From assembly GCA_030148605.1 (NCBI GenBank), contig JASBTD010000052.1:50215-114214 (forward strand): 64,000 nucleotides of DNA. Reading direction: 5' to 3'. Below are positions 26,111 through 35,302 of the stretch, one piece after another. A program made the position numbers and the translations under genes. Under the pieces are notes generated by a model, which saw nothing but the letters and a program-made list of their open reading frames with translations, was not told where the DNA came from and did no database searches. How positions within the stretch are numbered: the stretch's first letter is position 1; each line of letters starts with the position of its first letter. This stretch comes from Erythrobacter sp. Its GTDB lineage: Bacteria > Pseudomonadota > Alphaproteobacteria > Sphingomonadales > Sphingomonadaceae.

Positions 26111-27001
26111 TCAGTCCTTCAACTTCCAGCCTGACTTGAGCACGCGGTAGACAATCACTGCCATCACCAGGTTCAGCACGCCAAGGCCAATCGCAGCCTG
26201 GGCAACCGCCCCTGCGCCTTCGCCCATGTCGCTTTCGCCCAGAAAGCCGTATCGAAAACCCGAGATCACGTAGAAGAACGGATTGGCGCGGCTGACCGCC
26301 TGGAAAGCTGGTGCAAGATTGTCGATCACGTAAAATGTGCCGGAAAGCAGCGATAGCGGTGCCACGACAAAATTGGTGATCGCGGCGTTGTGATCGAACT
26401 TTTCCGACCAGATCGATGTCATCAGGCCCATCAGCGACAGCATGACCGCGCCCATCAGGCCGAACCAGATCACCGCCCACCAATGCTCGACGGAAAGGCT
26501 CACGCTGGGCCACAGCACCATCGCCAGCGCCACGGTGCCGCCAACCATCACAGCGCGGGTGACCGCTGCACCCACAATCCCGATCATCAGCTCGCCATAG
26601 GACAGCGGCGGCATCAGCATGTCGATGATGGTGCCCTGGATCTTTCCGGCAAGCAACGAAAATGAGGAATTGGCAAAGGCATTCTGCATCATGCCCATCA
26701 TGATCAGCCCGGGTGCGACAAAGCTGGCGAACGGCGCGCCCAGCACTTCCCGCCCGCCGCGCCCCAACGCGACAGTAAAGATAATCAGGAACAGCAGCGT
26801 GGTGACCGCAGGCCCCCATATTGTCTGCGTATGCACCTTGAGAAACCGGCGCACCTCCTTCATATAGAGGCTCCACAGCCCGATGCGATTGATGCCAGTG
26901 ATCACTGGCACGCCGCGGGGTAGAAAGCGGGTCCCTTCGCCCGAAGCTTCGCTATCGAGGGGTGCCTCCGAAACGGGGTTGGCAGGTGCATGTTCAGCCA
27001 T
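26111..27001 (-). CDS. ABC-2 type transporter permease
   Basis: The protein has about 296 residues from the MAEHAP start, with a cytoplasmic N-terminus and six membrane segments from about residue 55 to the end. The ABC-2 signature region LSGTFYVIDNLAPAFQAVSR and NPFFYVISGFRYGFLG is present. Such permeases, with a separate ATPase, export polysaccharides, lipids or drugs. The ATPase is not adjacent in this window. The gene diverges from gcrA. Confidence 0.9.
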   Translation of the reverse strand: MAEHAPANPVSEAPLDSEASGEGTRFLPRGVPVITGINRIGLWSLYMKEVRRFLKVHTQTIWGPAVTTLLFLIIFTVALGRGGREVLGAPFASFVAPGLIMMGMMQNAFANSSFSLLAGKIQGTIIDMLMPPLSYGELMIGIVGAAVTRAVMVGGTVALAMVLWPSVSLSVEHWWAVIWFGLMGAVMLSLMGLMTSIWSEKFDHNAAITNFVVAPLSLLSGTFYVIDNLAPAFQAVSRANPFFYVISGFRYGFLGESDMGEGAGAVAQAAIGLGVLNLVMAVIVYRVLKSGWKLKD

Positions 27002-27103
27002 GTATGCGCGCCTAGTGCGATGCAGCGGCTGTGACAAGTCAGGCGTTGCAATCAGCCTGCTGCCACACCAGTTAAAGGCAAGCAGTTAGAAACGGGATTT
27101 TTG

Positions 27104-27778
27104 ATGAGTTGGACTGACGAGCGTATCGCAACGCTGAAAAAGATGTGGGAAGGCGGTTCAACTGCCAGCCAGATTGCAGAGGAACTGGGCGGTGTCAGCC
27201 GCAATGCAGTGATCGGCAAGGCGCACAGGCTGGGCCTGAAGTCGCGCCCTTCCCCTGTGAAGGCCAACGACAAGAAGAAGGCGCCGGCCAAGAAAGCCGC
27301 AGCCAAACCGGCGGCAAAGAAAGCTGCGCCCAAACCCGCGGCAAAGCCTGCCGCAAAGCCGCAGGCAACCAAGCCCGTCGAAGCAACAGCCAGCAAGTCA
27401 GCCGTGCCTTCGCAACCACTCCCCAATCCGACGCAGGACCTGCCGAAGATCGTTTCAGTTGGCCCGGGCGGATTCCTGCGCCAGGGCCCTGGTGATCAGC
27501 AGCCCCCCATTCCGCCCGCTCCGCCGCGCCGCCTGGTGCCTGCGAAGCCCAGCCCTGAAATTGCGGACAAGACCAGCCTGTTGGACCTGACTGAAAAGGT
27601 CTGCCGTTGGCCTATGGGCCACCCGGGCGAACCCGATTTCCACTTCTGCGGTGAAGCCGTGAACCCGGGCTATCCCTATTGCGTCGAACATTGCGGCCGC
27701 GCCTATCAGGCACAGCTGCCACGCGGCGCGCGCAGGCCCCCTCCGCCGCTGCCGTTTGGCGGGCCGCGAGTTCGCTAA
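27104..27778 (+). CDS. gcrA: GcrA cell-cycle regulator
   Basis: The 224-residue protein starts with the conserved GcrA helix-turn-helix (WTDERIATLKKMWEGG, then SRNAVIGKAHRLGL). A long lysine/alanine/proline-rich linker follows, and a C-terminal region CRWPMGHPG with cysteine-rich FHFCGEAVNPGYPYC. GcrA binds sigma-70 polymerase and activates genes with methylated GANTC promoters together with CcrM. The alanine-lysine linker is longer than in Caulobacter. A terminator follows. Confidence 0.95.
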   Translation: MSWTDERIATLKKMWEGGSTASQIAEELGGVSRNAVIGKAHRLGLKSRPSPVKANDKKKAPAKKAAAKPAAKKAAPKPAAKPAAKPQATKPVEATASKSAVPSQPLPNPTQDLPKIVSVGPGGFLRQGPGDQQPPIPPAPPRRLVPAKPSPEIADKTSLLDLTEKVCRWPMGHPGEPDFHFCGEAVNPGYPYCVEHCGRAYQAQLPRGARRPPPPLPFGGPRVR

Positions 27779-27793
27779 GCCACGGATTTTCGA

Positions 27794-27827
27794 GGCCCGG
27801 TCATCCACAAGGATCGCCGGGCCTTTT
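27794..27827 (+). terminator. Rho-independent terminator of gcrA
   Basis: GGCCCGG (27794-27800) pairs with CCGGGCC (27817-27823) and is followed by TTTT, 15 bases after the gcrA stop. Confidence 0.8.
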
Positions 27828-27846
27828 CAGTTTCAGGAGACATCGA

Positions 27847-28371
27847 ATGGCAATCACACTCTATGACACGTTCGTGCCCAGCTGCCAGCAGATCCTTGGC
27901 GGCCTTTCCGGCCTGATCGACAAGGGCGAAGCACATGTGAAAGAACGCGCGCTCGAAGACTCCGAATTGATCGATGCCACTTTGGCGGAAACCATGTGGA
28001 CGCTGCCATGGCACGTGCGGGCCTGCTGGGTGCATGGCGCCTATACTTTCGATCAGCTTCCGACCGGCGAGTTCACACCTGACTTCACGGATGTACCAGC
28101 CAGTTGGGATGCAATGCGGGCCATGGTGGATGATGCCCAGTCCAGGCTGGCACAGGTGACTGCCGACCAGGTTGAAGCAATCGCAGACAAGACCGTTGCC
28201 TTCGTGCTGGGCGGCAAGCGGCTGATGGAATTCAGCGGGCAAGATTTCCTGCTCAGCTTCAACCAACCCAATTTCTATTTTCACGCTACGACCTTTTACG
28301 ACATCCTGCGCCACAAGGGCGTGGCATTGGGCAAGCGTGACTTTATGGGCGCGCCGCGCCTGCGCACTTGA
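27847..28371 (+). CDS. DUF1993 family protein
   Basis: The 174-residue protein belongs to DUF1993. Signature segments include YDTFVPSCQQILGGLSGLIDK, LPWHVRACWVHG and FHATTFYDILRHKGVALGKRDFMG, cited here only by their cores FVPSCQQIL and HATTFYDILRHKG. The fold resembles DinB-like four-helix bundles. Biochemical function is unknown. A CAGGAGA ribosome site precedes the ATG. Confidence 0.82.
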   Translation: MAITLYDTFVPSCQQILGGLSGLIDKGEAHVKERALEDSELIDATLAETMWTLPWHVRACWVHGAYTFDQLPTGEFTPDFTDVPASWDAMRAMVDDAQSRLAQVTADQVEAIADKTVAFVLGGKRLMEFSGQDFLLSFNQPNFYFHATTFYDILRHKGVALGKRDFMGAPRLRT

Positions 28372-28432
28372 ACGCGCAATTTTTCGGAACACTCCGCGCG
28401 CCTGCCGATTGGCATAGCGAAGGACTTTTTTG

Positions 28433-29380
28433 ATGAGATATCCCACCGCTTCCCTGCCGCTTGTCGCGGCTTTGTTCGCTGCGCCTGCCCAGGCCGAAGT
28501 GCCAGAACCGGTCAAGGCCATGATCGACGCGGCGATCGCCAGTGGCGATGCAGCGAAGGTCGACACTGTGATCGGATTGGCCAAGCAGACCAATCCCGAT
28601 GACGCGGCAGAGCTGGATGCAATCCACCAGAGCTTCAAGGATCAGCTCGCGGCCCGTCAGGCGGCCCAGGCCGCGGAAAAGGAGCAGGCCATTCGCAGCG
28701 CTGGCCTGTTCGAAAACTGGAGCGGCAAAGGCGAGCTCGGCGCGTTTCGTGCCACAGGCAATTCATCCAACACCGGTATTACCGCCGGCCTTTCGCTCAA
28801 GCGAGAAGGCATCGACTGGACCCACAAGCTGCGCGGCCGGGCCAATTACCAGCGTAACAATGGCGTGACCTCTCGCGAACAATATTTCTTCGCTTACGAG
28901 CCGAATTACAACATCTCCGAGCGGCTGTTCGTTTACGGTCTGGCGCAATACGAGCGGGACCGTTTCCAGGGCTTTTCCGGGCGTTATGCCGTGTCAGGCG
29001 GGATCGGCTACAAGATCATCAACGAAGCCGATCTGCAGCTTTCGGCAAAGGCCGGCCCGGCCTATCGCGTGACGGACTTCGTAACCGGCGAAAGCGAAAG
29101 CCGGATCGCCGGCCTGCTCGGGGTGGATTTCGACTGGAACATAACCGATCGGCTTAAACTGACGCATGACACCAATGCGGTGGCGGAAACGGGCGGCTCG
29201 GCAACGGTGATTGTCGATTCCAACAACACCAGCATCAATCTGGTGACCGGCCTTAACGCAAAGGTCAGCGACAGCATCACCACGCGATTTTCCTATACGA
29301 TCGAGTATGACAGCAACCCGCCCGCAGGCGCTGTGAAGACCGACACGCTGAGCCGCGTAACGCTGATCTACGATTTTTAA
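28433..29380 (+). CDS. DUF481 (YdiY-like) outer-membrane beta-barrel protein
   Basis: The protein has about 315 residues, a signal peptide (LPLVAALFAAPAQAE) and a helical segment to about residue 95. A DUF481 beta-barrel follows, starting near WSGKGELGAFRATGNSSNTG and ending in an aromatic strand (TLIYDF) typical of outer-membrane proteins. DUF481 proteins are salt- or acid-inducible in some bacteria, and the physiological role is unclear. A TTG one codon upstream is an alternative start. Confidence 0.85.
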   Translation: MRYPTASLPLVAALFAAPAQAEVPEPVKAMIDAAIASGDAAKVDTVIGLAKQTNPDDAAELDAIHQSFKDQLAARQAAQAAEKEQAIRSAGLFENWSGKGELGAFRATGNSSNTGITAGLSLKREGIDWTHKLRGRANYQRNNGVTSREQYFFAYEPNYNISERLFVYGLAQYERDRFQGFSGRYAVSGGIGYKIINEADLQLSAKAGPAYRVTDFVTGESESRIAGLLGVDFDWNITDRLKLTHDTNAVAETGGSATVIVDSNNTSINLVTGLNAKVSDSITTRFSYTIEYDSNPPAGAVKTDTLSRVTLIYDF

Positions 29381-29399
29381 AGGCTGCTGGTGTGGTTCG

Positions 29400-30080
29400 C
29401 TAGCCCTTGCGCGCAAACCAGATCGTGTGGCGCGGGCCCTTGTTGTTCGGCCTGGCGCGGACTTCGCGCACGTCGACATCGAACCCGGCATCCTTCAAGC
29501 GTCGCGTAAACTTGTGATCCTGCGCAGCTGACCACACTGCCAGGACGCCTCCGGGATTGAGTGCATCCTTCGCCTTGGCAAGGCCTGTGCGCGTATAGAG
29601 CCGGTCATTGGGATCGCGCACGATCCCGTCAGGCCCATTGTCGACATCGAGCAGGATCGCATCGAATTTCGCACAGGTGCCGTCATTCGCGTCATCGATC
29701 AGCGCCGCGACATCGCAGATCACGATTTCGCCGCGCGGGTCGCTCAGGCTGTCGCCAGTCAGTTCCGCCAATGGCCCACGCGCCCATTCGAGCACTTCCG
29801 GTACAATCTCCGCGACAACCACCTGGCCGTTTTCGCCAACGCCCGATAGCGCCGCCCGATATGTAAAGCCCATGCCATAGCCGCCGATCAACAGTCGTGG
29901 GGCAGGATTGTCCAGCACCTGCAGCGTCAGCAAGGCGAGCTGTTCCTCGCTATACTGCATGCGCGTGCCCATCAGCTCGTCACGCCCGAGCATGATGATG
30001 AAATCGCGCCCATGGCTGACGAGCGTCAGCTCGCCGCCCTGTGGTATCTGAGCGGTGGCTATGGTCTCGCGTGGAAGCAT
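29400..30080 (-). CDS. Spermidine-synthase-like methyltransferase-fold protein
   Basis: The 226-residue protein has a Rossmann-like core: LLIGGYGMGFTYRAAL for nucleotide or SAM binding, VVVAEIVPEVLEWARG as acidic strand 2, and DAILLDVDNGPDG. This is the pattern of SpeE-related proteins, with a Y and aspartate arrangement. It lacks the full spermidine synthase N-terminal domain. Substrate unknown. Confidence 0.7.
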   Translation of the reverse strand: MLPRETIATAQIPQGGELTLVSHGRDFIIMLGRDELMGTRMQYSEEQLALLTLQVLDNPAPRLLIGGYGMGFTYRAALSGVGENGQVVVAEIVPEVLEWARGPLAELTGDSLSDPRGEIVICDVAALIDDANDGTCAKFDAILLDVDNGPDGIVRDPNDRLYTRTGLAKAKDALNPGGVLAVWSAAQDHKFTRRLKDAGFDVDVREVRARPNNKGPRHTIWFARKG

Positions 30081-30111
30081 GCGCGGGCCTTAGCCAGCCA
30101 GCTTGCGCAAG

Positions 30112-31170
30112 TCACGCGGTAGCTTCAAGCACCATATTGGTCGGCGTTTCCGCGGCACGCCGCACCTGCGAGAACCCGCCCTTGTTCAGCACCTCTGCGA
30201 GGCGCTTTGGCCCCGCTTGAGCGCCCAGCCCATAGCCAACATCCTGGCTTAACGAATTCGGCGTGCAGGCCGTGGTCGAGAAGCCATAATAGATCTGCCC
30301 CAGCGGGTGCATGTTCTCAGTCAGGGTATCGCCCGCCATCGGCTCAACCAGCATCAGCGTTCCGTCTTCCTTCAACGCGTCGCGCGCGTGCTTGGCCGCG
30401 CCGACCGGATCACCCATATCGTGCAAGGCGTCGAAAATGCAGGCAAAATCAAACCCTTCCCCTTCAAAGTCCTGAGCTGTGGCGACCTGGAATTCGGCAT
30501 TGGTGATGCCCGCTTCAGCGGCCTGTTTGCGCGCAGCTTCGATCGATGGTTCGTGAAAATCGATCCCTACGAAATGCGAGTTGGGATAGGCTTTCGCCAT
30601 CATCACGACCGACGAGCCATGGCCGCAGCCGATATCAGCGACCTTGGCGCCTGCCTTGAGCTTGTCCTCGACACCATCGAGCGCGGGAATCCACTCGCCC
30701 AGCAAATGCGCCTGATAGCCCGGTCGGAAGAAACGGTCAGTTGCGCAGAAGCAGCACGGCGACTGATCGCCCCAAGGCCGCCCCTTGCCCGATTTGAAAG
30801 TGTCGACGGCTTTCGCGTGCTCTTCATATTGCGAAACAATCGCCTGGAAGAACCCTTGCATGCAGGCGGGCTGACCTTCGCGGGTAAACACCAGCGCCTG
30901 TTCCTCAGTCAGATGGTAGGTTTCATCAGCAGGGTTATAAGTCACATATCCCGCAGCAGTGATCGATCCCAGCCACTCACGCAGGTAAATCTCGTTCATT
31001 CCGGTCTTCTGAGAAAGCTGGTCAATCGTAACCGGCCCGGCCTGATCGATAGCCTCGAACACGCCGGTCTGATCACCCAGATAGGACATGAATACGCCCA
31101 TCGCTCCGGCAACATCGCCTATGACCTTGCCGACCAGTTCTTCCAGTTTCGCTTCGTTGACTTCAGCCAT
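30112..31170 (-). CDS. SAM-dependent methyltransferase with N-terminal winged helix
   Basis: The 352-residue protein starts at MAEVNEAK, behind a GGGAG ribosome site. The N-terminal 80 residues form a winged-helix dimerisation domain (TIDQLSQKTGMNEIYLREWL). The catalytic domain has the SAM motif VADIGCGHGSSVVMMA and CIFDALHDMGDP. This is the layout of small-molecule O-methyltransferases and class I rRNA/cofactor methyltransferase-like proteins. The substrate cannot be inferred. Confidence 0.8.
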   Translation of the reverse strand: MAEVNEAKLEELVGKVIGDVAGAMGVFMSYLGDQTGVFEAIDQAGPVTIDQLSQKTGMNEIYLREWLGSITAAGYVTYNPADETYHLTEEQALVFTREGQPACMQGFFQAIVSQYEEHAKAVDTFKSGKGRPWGDQSPCCFCATDRFFRPGYQAHLLGEWIPALDGVEDKLKAGAKVADIGCGHGSSVVMMAKAYPNSHFVGIDFHEPSIEAARKQAAEAGITNAEFQVATAQDFEGEGFDFACIFDALHDMGDPVGAAKHARDALKEDGTLMLVEPMAGDTLTENMHPLGQIYYGFSTTACTPNSLSQDVGYGLGAQAGPKRLAEVLNKGGFSQVRRAAETPTNMVLEATA

Positions 31171-31271
31171 GGCCCGTCTCCCTCCCTGATCAGGAACAAG
31201 CGACCCAATGCTGGTTTTGCGCGACTCGGCGCGCACGGGGATAGTAGCACAGCAGCCATGCGCCACGAAAA

Positions 31272-31299
31272 AGCCCGCCGGGATCGCTCCCGGCGGGCT
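31272..31299 (-). terminator. Rho-independent terminator of pnp
   Basis: An 11-bp perfect stem (31273-31283 with 31288-31298) has a 4-base loop. On the minus strand it is followed by CTTTTTC. It lies 25 bases after the pnp stop. Confidence 0.9.
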
Positions 31300-31323
31300 C
31301 TTTGGTTTGGGCTTTGAAGGTAC

Positions 31324-33615
31324 TTAGTCCTTCAGGAAGTCCGGCACGTGAGCGGCACCATCACCGCCCTTATCGCCGCCGCCATCGCGGCCACCGCGAC
31401 GGCCGCCACGATCACCGCCGCGATCACGGTTGCCGCGAGGCCCGCGACGATCTCCGCGATCACCGCGTGGCCCACCACCTTCGCGCTTCTCGCGCGGCGG
31501 GCGGGTATCTTCCAGCTCTTCACCGGTTTCCTGGTCAACAACGCGCATCGACAGGCGGACCTTGCCGCGCTGATCGATCTCTAGCACCTTGACCTTTACT
31601 TCCTGGCCTTCGCTGACAACGTCAGTCGGCTTTTCGACGCGCTCGTTCTTCATTTCGGAAACGTGGACGAGGCCGTCCTTGCCGCCCATGAAGTTCACGA
31701 ATGCACCGAAATCGACGATGTTGACGACCTTGCCGGTGTAGATCTTGCCGACTTCGGCTTCTTCGACGATGCCTTCGATCCACTTGCGTGCGGCTTCGAT
31801 TTCATCGGCGTTGGAAGAGCTGATCTTGATCACGCCTTCGTCATCGATGTCGACCTTGGCACCGGTTTCAGCCACGATCTCGCGGATCACCTTGCCGCCT
31901 GTGCCGATAACGTCGCGGATCTTCGACTTGTCGATCTGCATGGTTTCGATGCGCGGAGCGTGCTTGGAAACGCCGCTGCGCGACGAACCCAGAGCCTTAG
32001 CCATTTCGCCAAGGATGTGCGTACGGCCGGCCTTCGCCTGCTCAAGCGCCTTGGCCATGATTTCCTGCGTGATACCGGCAACCTTGATGTCCATCTGCAT
32101 GGTAGTGATACCAGCTTCAGAACCGGCAACCTTGAAGTCCATGTCGCCCAGGTGATCCTCGTCACCCAGAATGTCTGACAGGACGGCAAAATCGTCACCT
32201 TCAAGGATCAGGCCCATCGCGATGCCGGAAACCGGGCGCTCAATCGGAACGCCAGCATCCATCATCGACAGACAGCCACCGCACACGGTCGCCATCGAGC
32301 TCGAGCCGTTGGACTCCGTGATGTCTGACAGCACGCGGATGGTATACGGGAAGTCTTCATGGTCAGGCAGCACAGGGTGCAGCGCACGCCATGCCAGCTT
32401 GCCGTGGCCGGTTTCGCGGCGACCGGTAAAGCCAAAGCGGCCCACCTCGCCAACCGAGTAGGGCGGGAAGTTATAGTGCAGCATGAAGTGGTTGTAGGAG
32501 AGGCCCTCCAATCCGTCGATCATCTGCTCGGCATCCTTGGTGCCCAGCGTGGTGGTGCAGATCGCCTGCGTTTCACCGCGGGTGAACAGCGCCGAACCAT
32601 GCGTACGCGGAAGCAAGCCAACGATGGCTTCGATCGGGCGAACCTGATCCAGCTTGCGGCCATCGATGCGAGTGCCGTCCTTGATGATGGCGCCACGAAC
32701 GATTTCCGCTTCGAGCTTCTTCACCGCCTTGCTGGCGACGAGCTGCGTCTGTGCTTCTTCCTCTGCGAAAGCTTCCTTCGCCTTCGCACGGGCTGCATTG
32801 AGCGCATCCGAACGGGCAGACTTGTCAGTCAGTTTGTAAGCAGCTGCAATGTCATCGCCCACGATGCCGCGCAGCTTTTCCTTGATCGCAGCGGTATCGT
32901 CAGAAGTGTCGATTTCCCATGGATCCTTGGCAGCCTGTTCAGCCAGATCGATGATCGCGCCGATAACCTTGCGGCTTTCTTCGTGAGCGAACATCACCGC
33001 GCCGAGCATTTCTTCCTCGGTCAGTTCCTTCGCTTCGGATTCAACCATCATCACCGCGTCTTGCGTAGCGGCAACGACGAGGTCCAGACGGCCCTCTTCG
33101 TCCAGCGCGGTCTGCAGGCTGGGGTTGAGCTCGTACTCGCCATTGCGGAAGCCGACGCGCGCCGCGCCAATCGGGCCCATGAAGGGAACGCCGCTGATGG
33201 TGAGAGCAGCCGAGGCTGCGATCATCGCAACGATATCCGGCTCGGTTTCGCCGTCATAGCTCAACACCTGAGCGATAACGTTGATCTCGTTGTAGAAGCC
33301 TTCCGGGAAAAGCGGGCGCACCGGGCGGTCGATCAGACGGCTGGTGAGCGTTTCTTTCTCCGTTGCGCGGCCTTCGCGCTTGAAGAAGCCGCCCGGGATA
33401 CGGCCGGCTGCAGAGAATTTTTCCTGATAGTGAACAGTCAGCGGGAAGAAGTCTTGCCCTTCCTTGACTGATTTGGCGGCGGTCACGGCGCAGAGCACCA
33501 CGGTTTCGCCATAAGTAGCCAGAACTGCGCCGTCTGCCTGACGGGCAATCTGACCGGTTTCGAGAGTGAGGGTTTTTCCGCCCCATTCAATCGATACGGT
33601 TTTCTTGTCGAACAT
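31324..33615 (-). CDS. pnp: Polyribonucleotide nucleotidyltransferase (PNPase)
   Basis: The 763-residue exoribonuclease starts at [13 protein letters not shown]. It has two RNase PH-like domains separated by a helical linker. KH ([16 protein letters not shown]) and S1 ([20 protein letters not shown]) domains follow, shown here by their cores VIGTGGKVI and [11 protein letters not shown]. The C-terminal tail is rich in glycine, arginine and aspartate, as in other alphaproteobacteria, where it may bind RNase E or RNA. It degrades RNA phosphorolytically as part of the degradosome. It follows rpsO, the classical order. Confidence 0.97.
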   Translation of the reverse strand: MFDKKTVSIEWGGKTLTLETGQIARQADGAVLATYGETVVLCAVTAAKSVKEGQDFFPLTVHYQEKFSAAGRIPGGFFKREGRATEKETLTSRLIDRPVRPLFPEGFYNEINVIAQVLSYDGETEPDIVAMIAASAALTISGVPFMGPIGAARVGFRNGEYELNPSLQTALDEEGRLDLVVAATQDAVMMVESEAKELTEEEMLGAVMFAHEESRKVIGAIIDLAEQAAKDPWEIDTSDDTAAIKEKLRGIVGDDIAAAYKLTDKSARSDALNAARAKAKEAFAEEEAQTQLVASKAVKKLEAEIVRGAIIKDGTRIDGRKLDQVRPIEAIVGLLPRTHGSALFTRGETQAICTTTLGTKDAEQMIDGLEGLSYNHFMLHYNFPPYSVGEVGRFGFTGRRETGHGKLAWRALHPVLPDHEDFPYTIRVLSDITESNGSSSMATVCGGCLSMMDAGVPIERPVSGIAMGLILEGDDFAVLSDILGDEDHLGDMDFKVAGSEAGITTMQMDIKVAGITQEIMAKALEQAKAGRTHILGEMAKALGSSRSGVSKHAPRIETMQIDKSKIRDVIGTGGKVIREIVAETGAKVDIDDEGVIKISSSNADEIEAARKWIEGIVEEAEVGKIYTGKVVNIVDFGAFVNFMGGKDGLVHVSEMKNERVEKPTDVVSEGQEVKVKVLEIDQRGKVRLSMRVVDQETGEELEDTRPPREKREGGGPRGDRGDRRGPRGNRDRGGDRGGRRGGRDGGGDKGGDGAAHVPDFLKD

Positions 33616-33805
33616 GTATTTTCCTAAATGACCCGCACGGCCATATTGCGGTGCGGGGCCTATGTTGTCTGGTCGCATCGCGGTCGCAGAAACCGGTATC
33701 CACTTTCTGCTGCGATACTTCCAATACCGGGCAATCCGTCCCGGTCCGGTTTGGGCGTAATCCTTGCCCCATAATGCGAGACGCCGGATTGCGTCTCTTT
33801 CCTTT
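33616..33805 (-). promoter_or_regulatory. pnp 5' leader with stem-loops
   Basis: On the transcript strand two hairpins are visible. The arms at 33677-33692 and 33704-33716 pair through GCAGAAA/TTTCTGC with an outer ATCGC/GCGAT. A second hairpin uses GAGACGC at 33778-33784 and GCGTCTC at 33791-33797. In Escherichia coli pnp is autoregulated by RNase III cleavage of a leader stem. A similar role here is inference. Confidence 0.4.
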
Positions 33806-33887
33806 CATGATCCCCCGCGAAAGCGGGGGTCTCAAGCAATTGGAGTCGGACTGTGAAGCCCGAGATCCCCGCCTACGCGGGGATGAC
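33806..33887. repeat. REP-like palindromic repeat pair
   Basis: Two hairpins sit side by side in the rpsO-pnp gap: CCCCCGC-GAAA-GCGGGGG (33812-33829) and ATCCCCGC-CTAC-GCGGGGAT (33865-33884). This tail-to-tail pairing of short palindromes is typical of intergenic REP elements in sphingomonads. Confidence 0.6.
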
Positions 33888-33898
33888 AAATGCTAAAC

Positions 33899-33917
33899 GG
33901 CCCGCCAGAAGCGGGCC
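33899..33917 (-). terminator. Terminator/attenuator hairpin after rpsO
   Basis: GGCCCGC (33899-33905) pairs with GCGGGCC (33911-33917), 11 bases after the rpsO stop. On the minus strand it is followed by GTTTAGC, so termination may be weak and allow readthrough into pnp. Confidence 0.55.
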
Positions 33918-33928
33918 GAAGCATCTCG

Positions 33929-34198
33929 TCACTTACGAAGACCCAGCTTCTGGATCAGGGCGTTGTAGCGCTCGACGTCTTTCTTCTTGAGATAGGCGAG
34001 CAGGCTGCGACGCTTGTTGACCATCTGCAGGAGACCACGGCGTGAGTGGTTGTCCTTGTGGTGATCCTTGAAGTGTTCGGTCAGGTTGCGGATACGCTCT
34101 GTGAGGATCGCGACCTGAACTTCCGGGCTGCCCGTGTCATTATTGTCGCGGGCGTTATCCTTGATAATCTTCTGTTTTGCTTCGGCGGTAACCGACAT
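33929..34198 (-). CDS. rpsO: 30S ribosomal protein S15
   Basis: The 89-residue protein has the full S15 pattern: [32 protein letters not shown] and a C-terminal [10 protein letters not shown], cited by cores PEVQVAILT and DNHSRRGL. It binds 16S rRNA early in small-subunit assembly. It is located between truB and pnp, as in most proteobacteria. Confidence 0.98.
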   Translation of the reverse strand: MSVTAEAKQKIIKDNARDNNDTGSPEVQVAILTERIRNLTEHFKDHHKDNHSRRGLLQMVNKRRSLLAYLKKKDVERYNALIQKLGLRK

Positions 34199-34210
34199 AA
34201 TATTTCTCTC

Positions 34211-35302
34211 TTACTCAGCGACATCGGGAATGTTGAAGCCCCGCACAACCTTGGCTGTGCCTGCGATGCATTCCATCAACGCTACCGGGGTTTCACCCAG
34301 TTTCGCCAGATAGAGCCCATCGCTGTGGGGCATCCCGGAAAGGACCCGGCCCTGACGGGCCGCCTGCGCACTATCCGGGTCAAGTATCAGGGCCGGGATG
34401 TCGTCCAGCCCCGCCTCGAGCGGCAGGAGTAGGTCTGATAGGGCCGCGCCATTAGCGATTTCCTCCAGTTTGTCCAGCGAAATCGCCTGTTCCTCGCGGA
34501 ACGGACCGGCCTTGATCCGCCGGAGATAGGTAACGTGACCGAGGGTTCCAAGCGCCCGCGCGATATCCCGTGCGAGCGATCGGATATATGTGCCTTTTGA
34601 GACATGCGCTATCAGCGTTACGCTTTCGGCCAGTTCCAGCGGAGCGGATGGATCATACGGGTCAGGTCGGCCGGCAGTTGTCTGAAAAGCAGAGGTGATA
34701 TCCTCCCCGGGTCGGGGAGGTGGCAGGCGCGAAGCGTCTGACGGAGGGGACTCGCCAATTCGCCTGTCCCCTCCACCACCTTCGGTGGTCCCCCTCCCCA
34801 CATTGGGGAGGATGAGCGAGTGAACGGTGATGCGGCGCGTCTTGATCTCGACCGTTTCCCCGGCCCTTGCGCGGTCATAAGCGCGCTTGCCATCGACCTT
34901 CACAGCCGAATAGGCGGGCGGGACTTGCTCGATCTCGCCCGTGAAATGCTCCAGGATTGCCGCGACTGCGGCCATCGGCGGCCTGCGATCTGATCGCTCG
35001 ATCACTTCGCCTTCGGTATCGAGCGTGTCGGTCTCTTCCCCGAACTTGATCGTGAACTCGTAGATTTTGCTCGCATCGAGCATCCGCCCGGCAAGCTTCG
35101 TCGCTTCGCCCAGCGCGATCGGCAGCACCCCTTCAGCCAAGGGATCGAGCGTGCCGCCATGGCCCACCTTGGTCTTGGCATAGCCGCCCTGGCGCAACAC
35201 GCGCTTGACCGCGCCCACCGCTTGGGTCGAGCCAAGCCCGCGCGGCTTGTCGAGGATCAGCCAGCCTGTCGCAGGATGCTGGCGCGGATCAGCCACCTGC
35301 AA
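34211..35302 (-). CDS. truB: tRNA pseudouridine(55) synthase TruB, with an in-frame palindromic-repeat insertion
   Basis: The 363-residue protein makes pseudouridine 55 in the tRNA T-loop. LDKPRGLGST and the catalytic aspartate in GGTLDPLAEG are present, as are SKGTYIRSLARD and the C-terminal substrate-binding region. It is about 50-60 residues longer than usual. The extra part, roughly residues 160-205, is encoded largely by a 110-bp palindromic repeat at 34702-34811. This insert sits between RRITVHSL and the VSKGTYIR strand, so it probably forms a surface loop. The start is a TTG (or the GTG at 35296), overlapping the upstream gene by 14 bases. Confidence 0.93.
   Translation of the reverse strand: MQVADPRQHPATGWLILDKPRGLGSTQAVGAVKRVLRQGGYAKTKVGHGGTLDPLAEGVLPIALGEATKLAGRMLDASKIYEFTIKFGEETDTLDTEGEVIERSDRRPPMAAVAAILEHFTGEIEQVPPAYSAVKVDGKRAYDRARAGETVEIKTRRITVHSLILPNVGRGTTEGGGGDRRIGESPPSDASRLPPPRPGEDITSAFQTTAGRPDPYDPSAPLELAESVTLIAHVSKGTYIRSLARDIARALGTLGHVTYLRRIKAGPFREEQAISLDKLEEIANGAALSDLLLPLEAGLDDIPALILDPDSAQAARQGRVLSGMPHSDGLYLAKLGETPVALMECIAGTAKVVRGFNIPDVAE
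34702..34811. repeat. 110-bp palindromic repeat element inside truB
   Basis: CCTCCCC/GGGGAGG hairpins occur at both ends (34702-34720 and 34793-34811), with an ACCACC/GGTGGT hairpin (34774-34789) between. The composition matches dispersed intergenic palindromes of alphaproteobacteria, but here it is translated in frame within a conserved gene. Confidence 0.75.

Noticed and set aside
30307..31317. 336-codon plus-strand frame over the methyltransferase gene
   Set aside because: The methyltransferase on the minus strand has a clear SAM motif and ribosome site. The plus frame has neither.
32359..33471. 370-codon open frame antisense to pnp
   Set aside because: It lies wholly within PNPase, whose domains are all recognisable, and its composition is that of a mirror frame.
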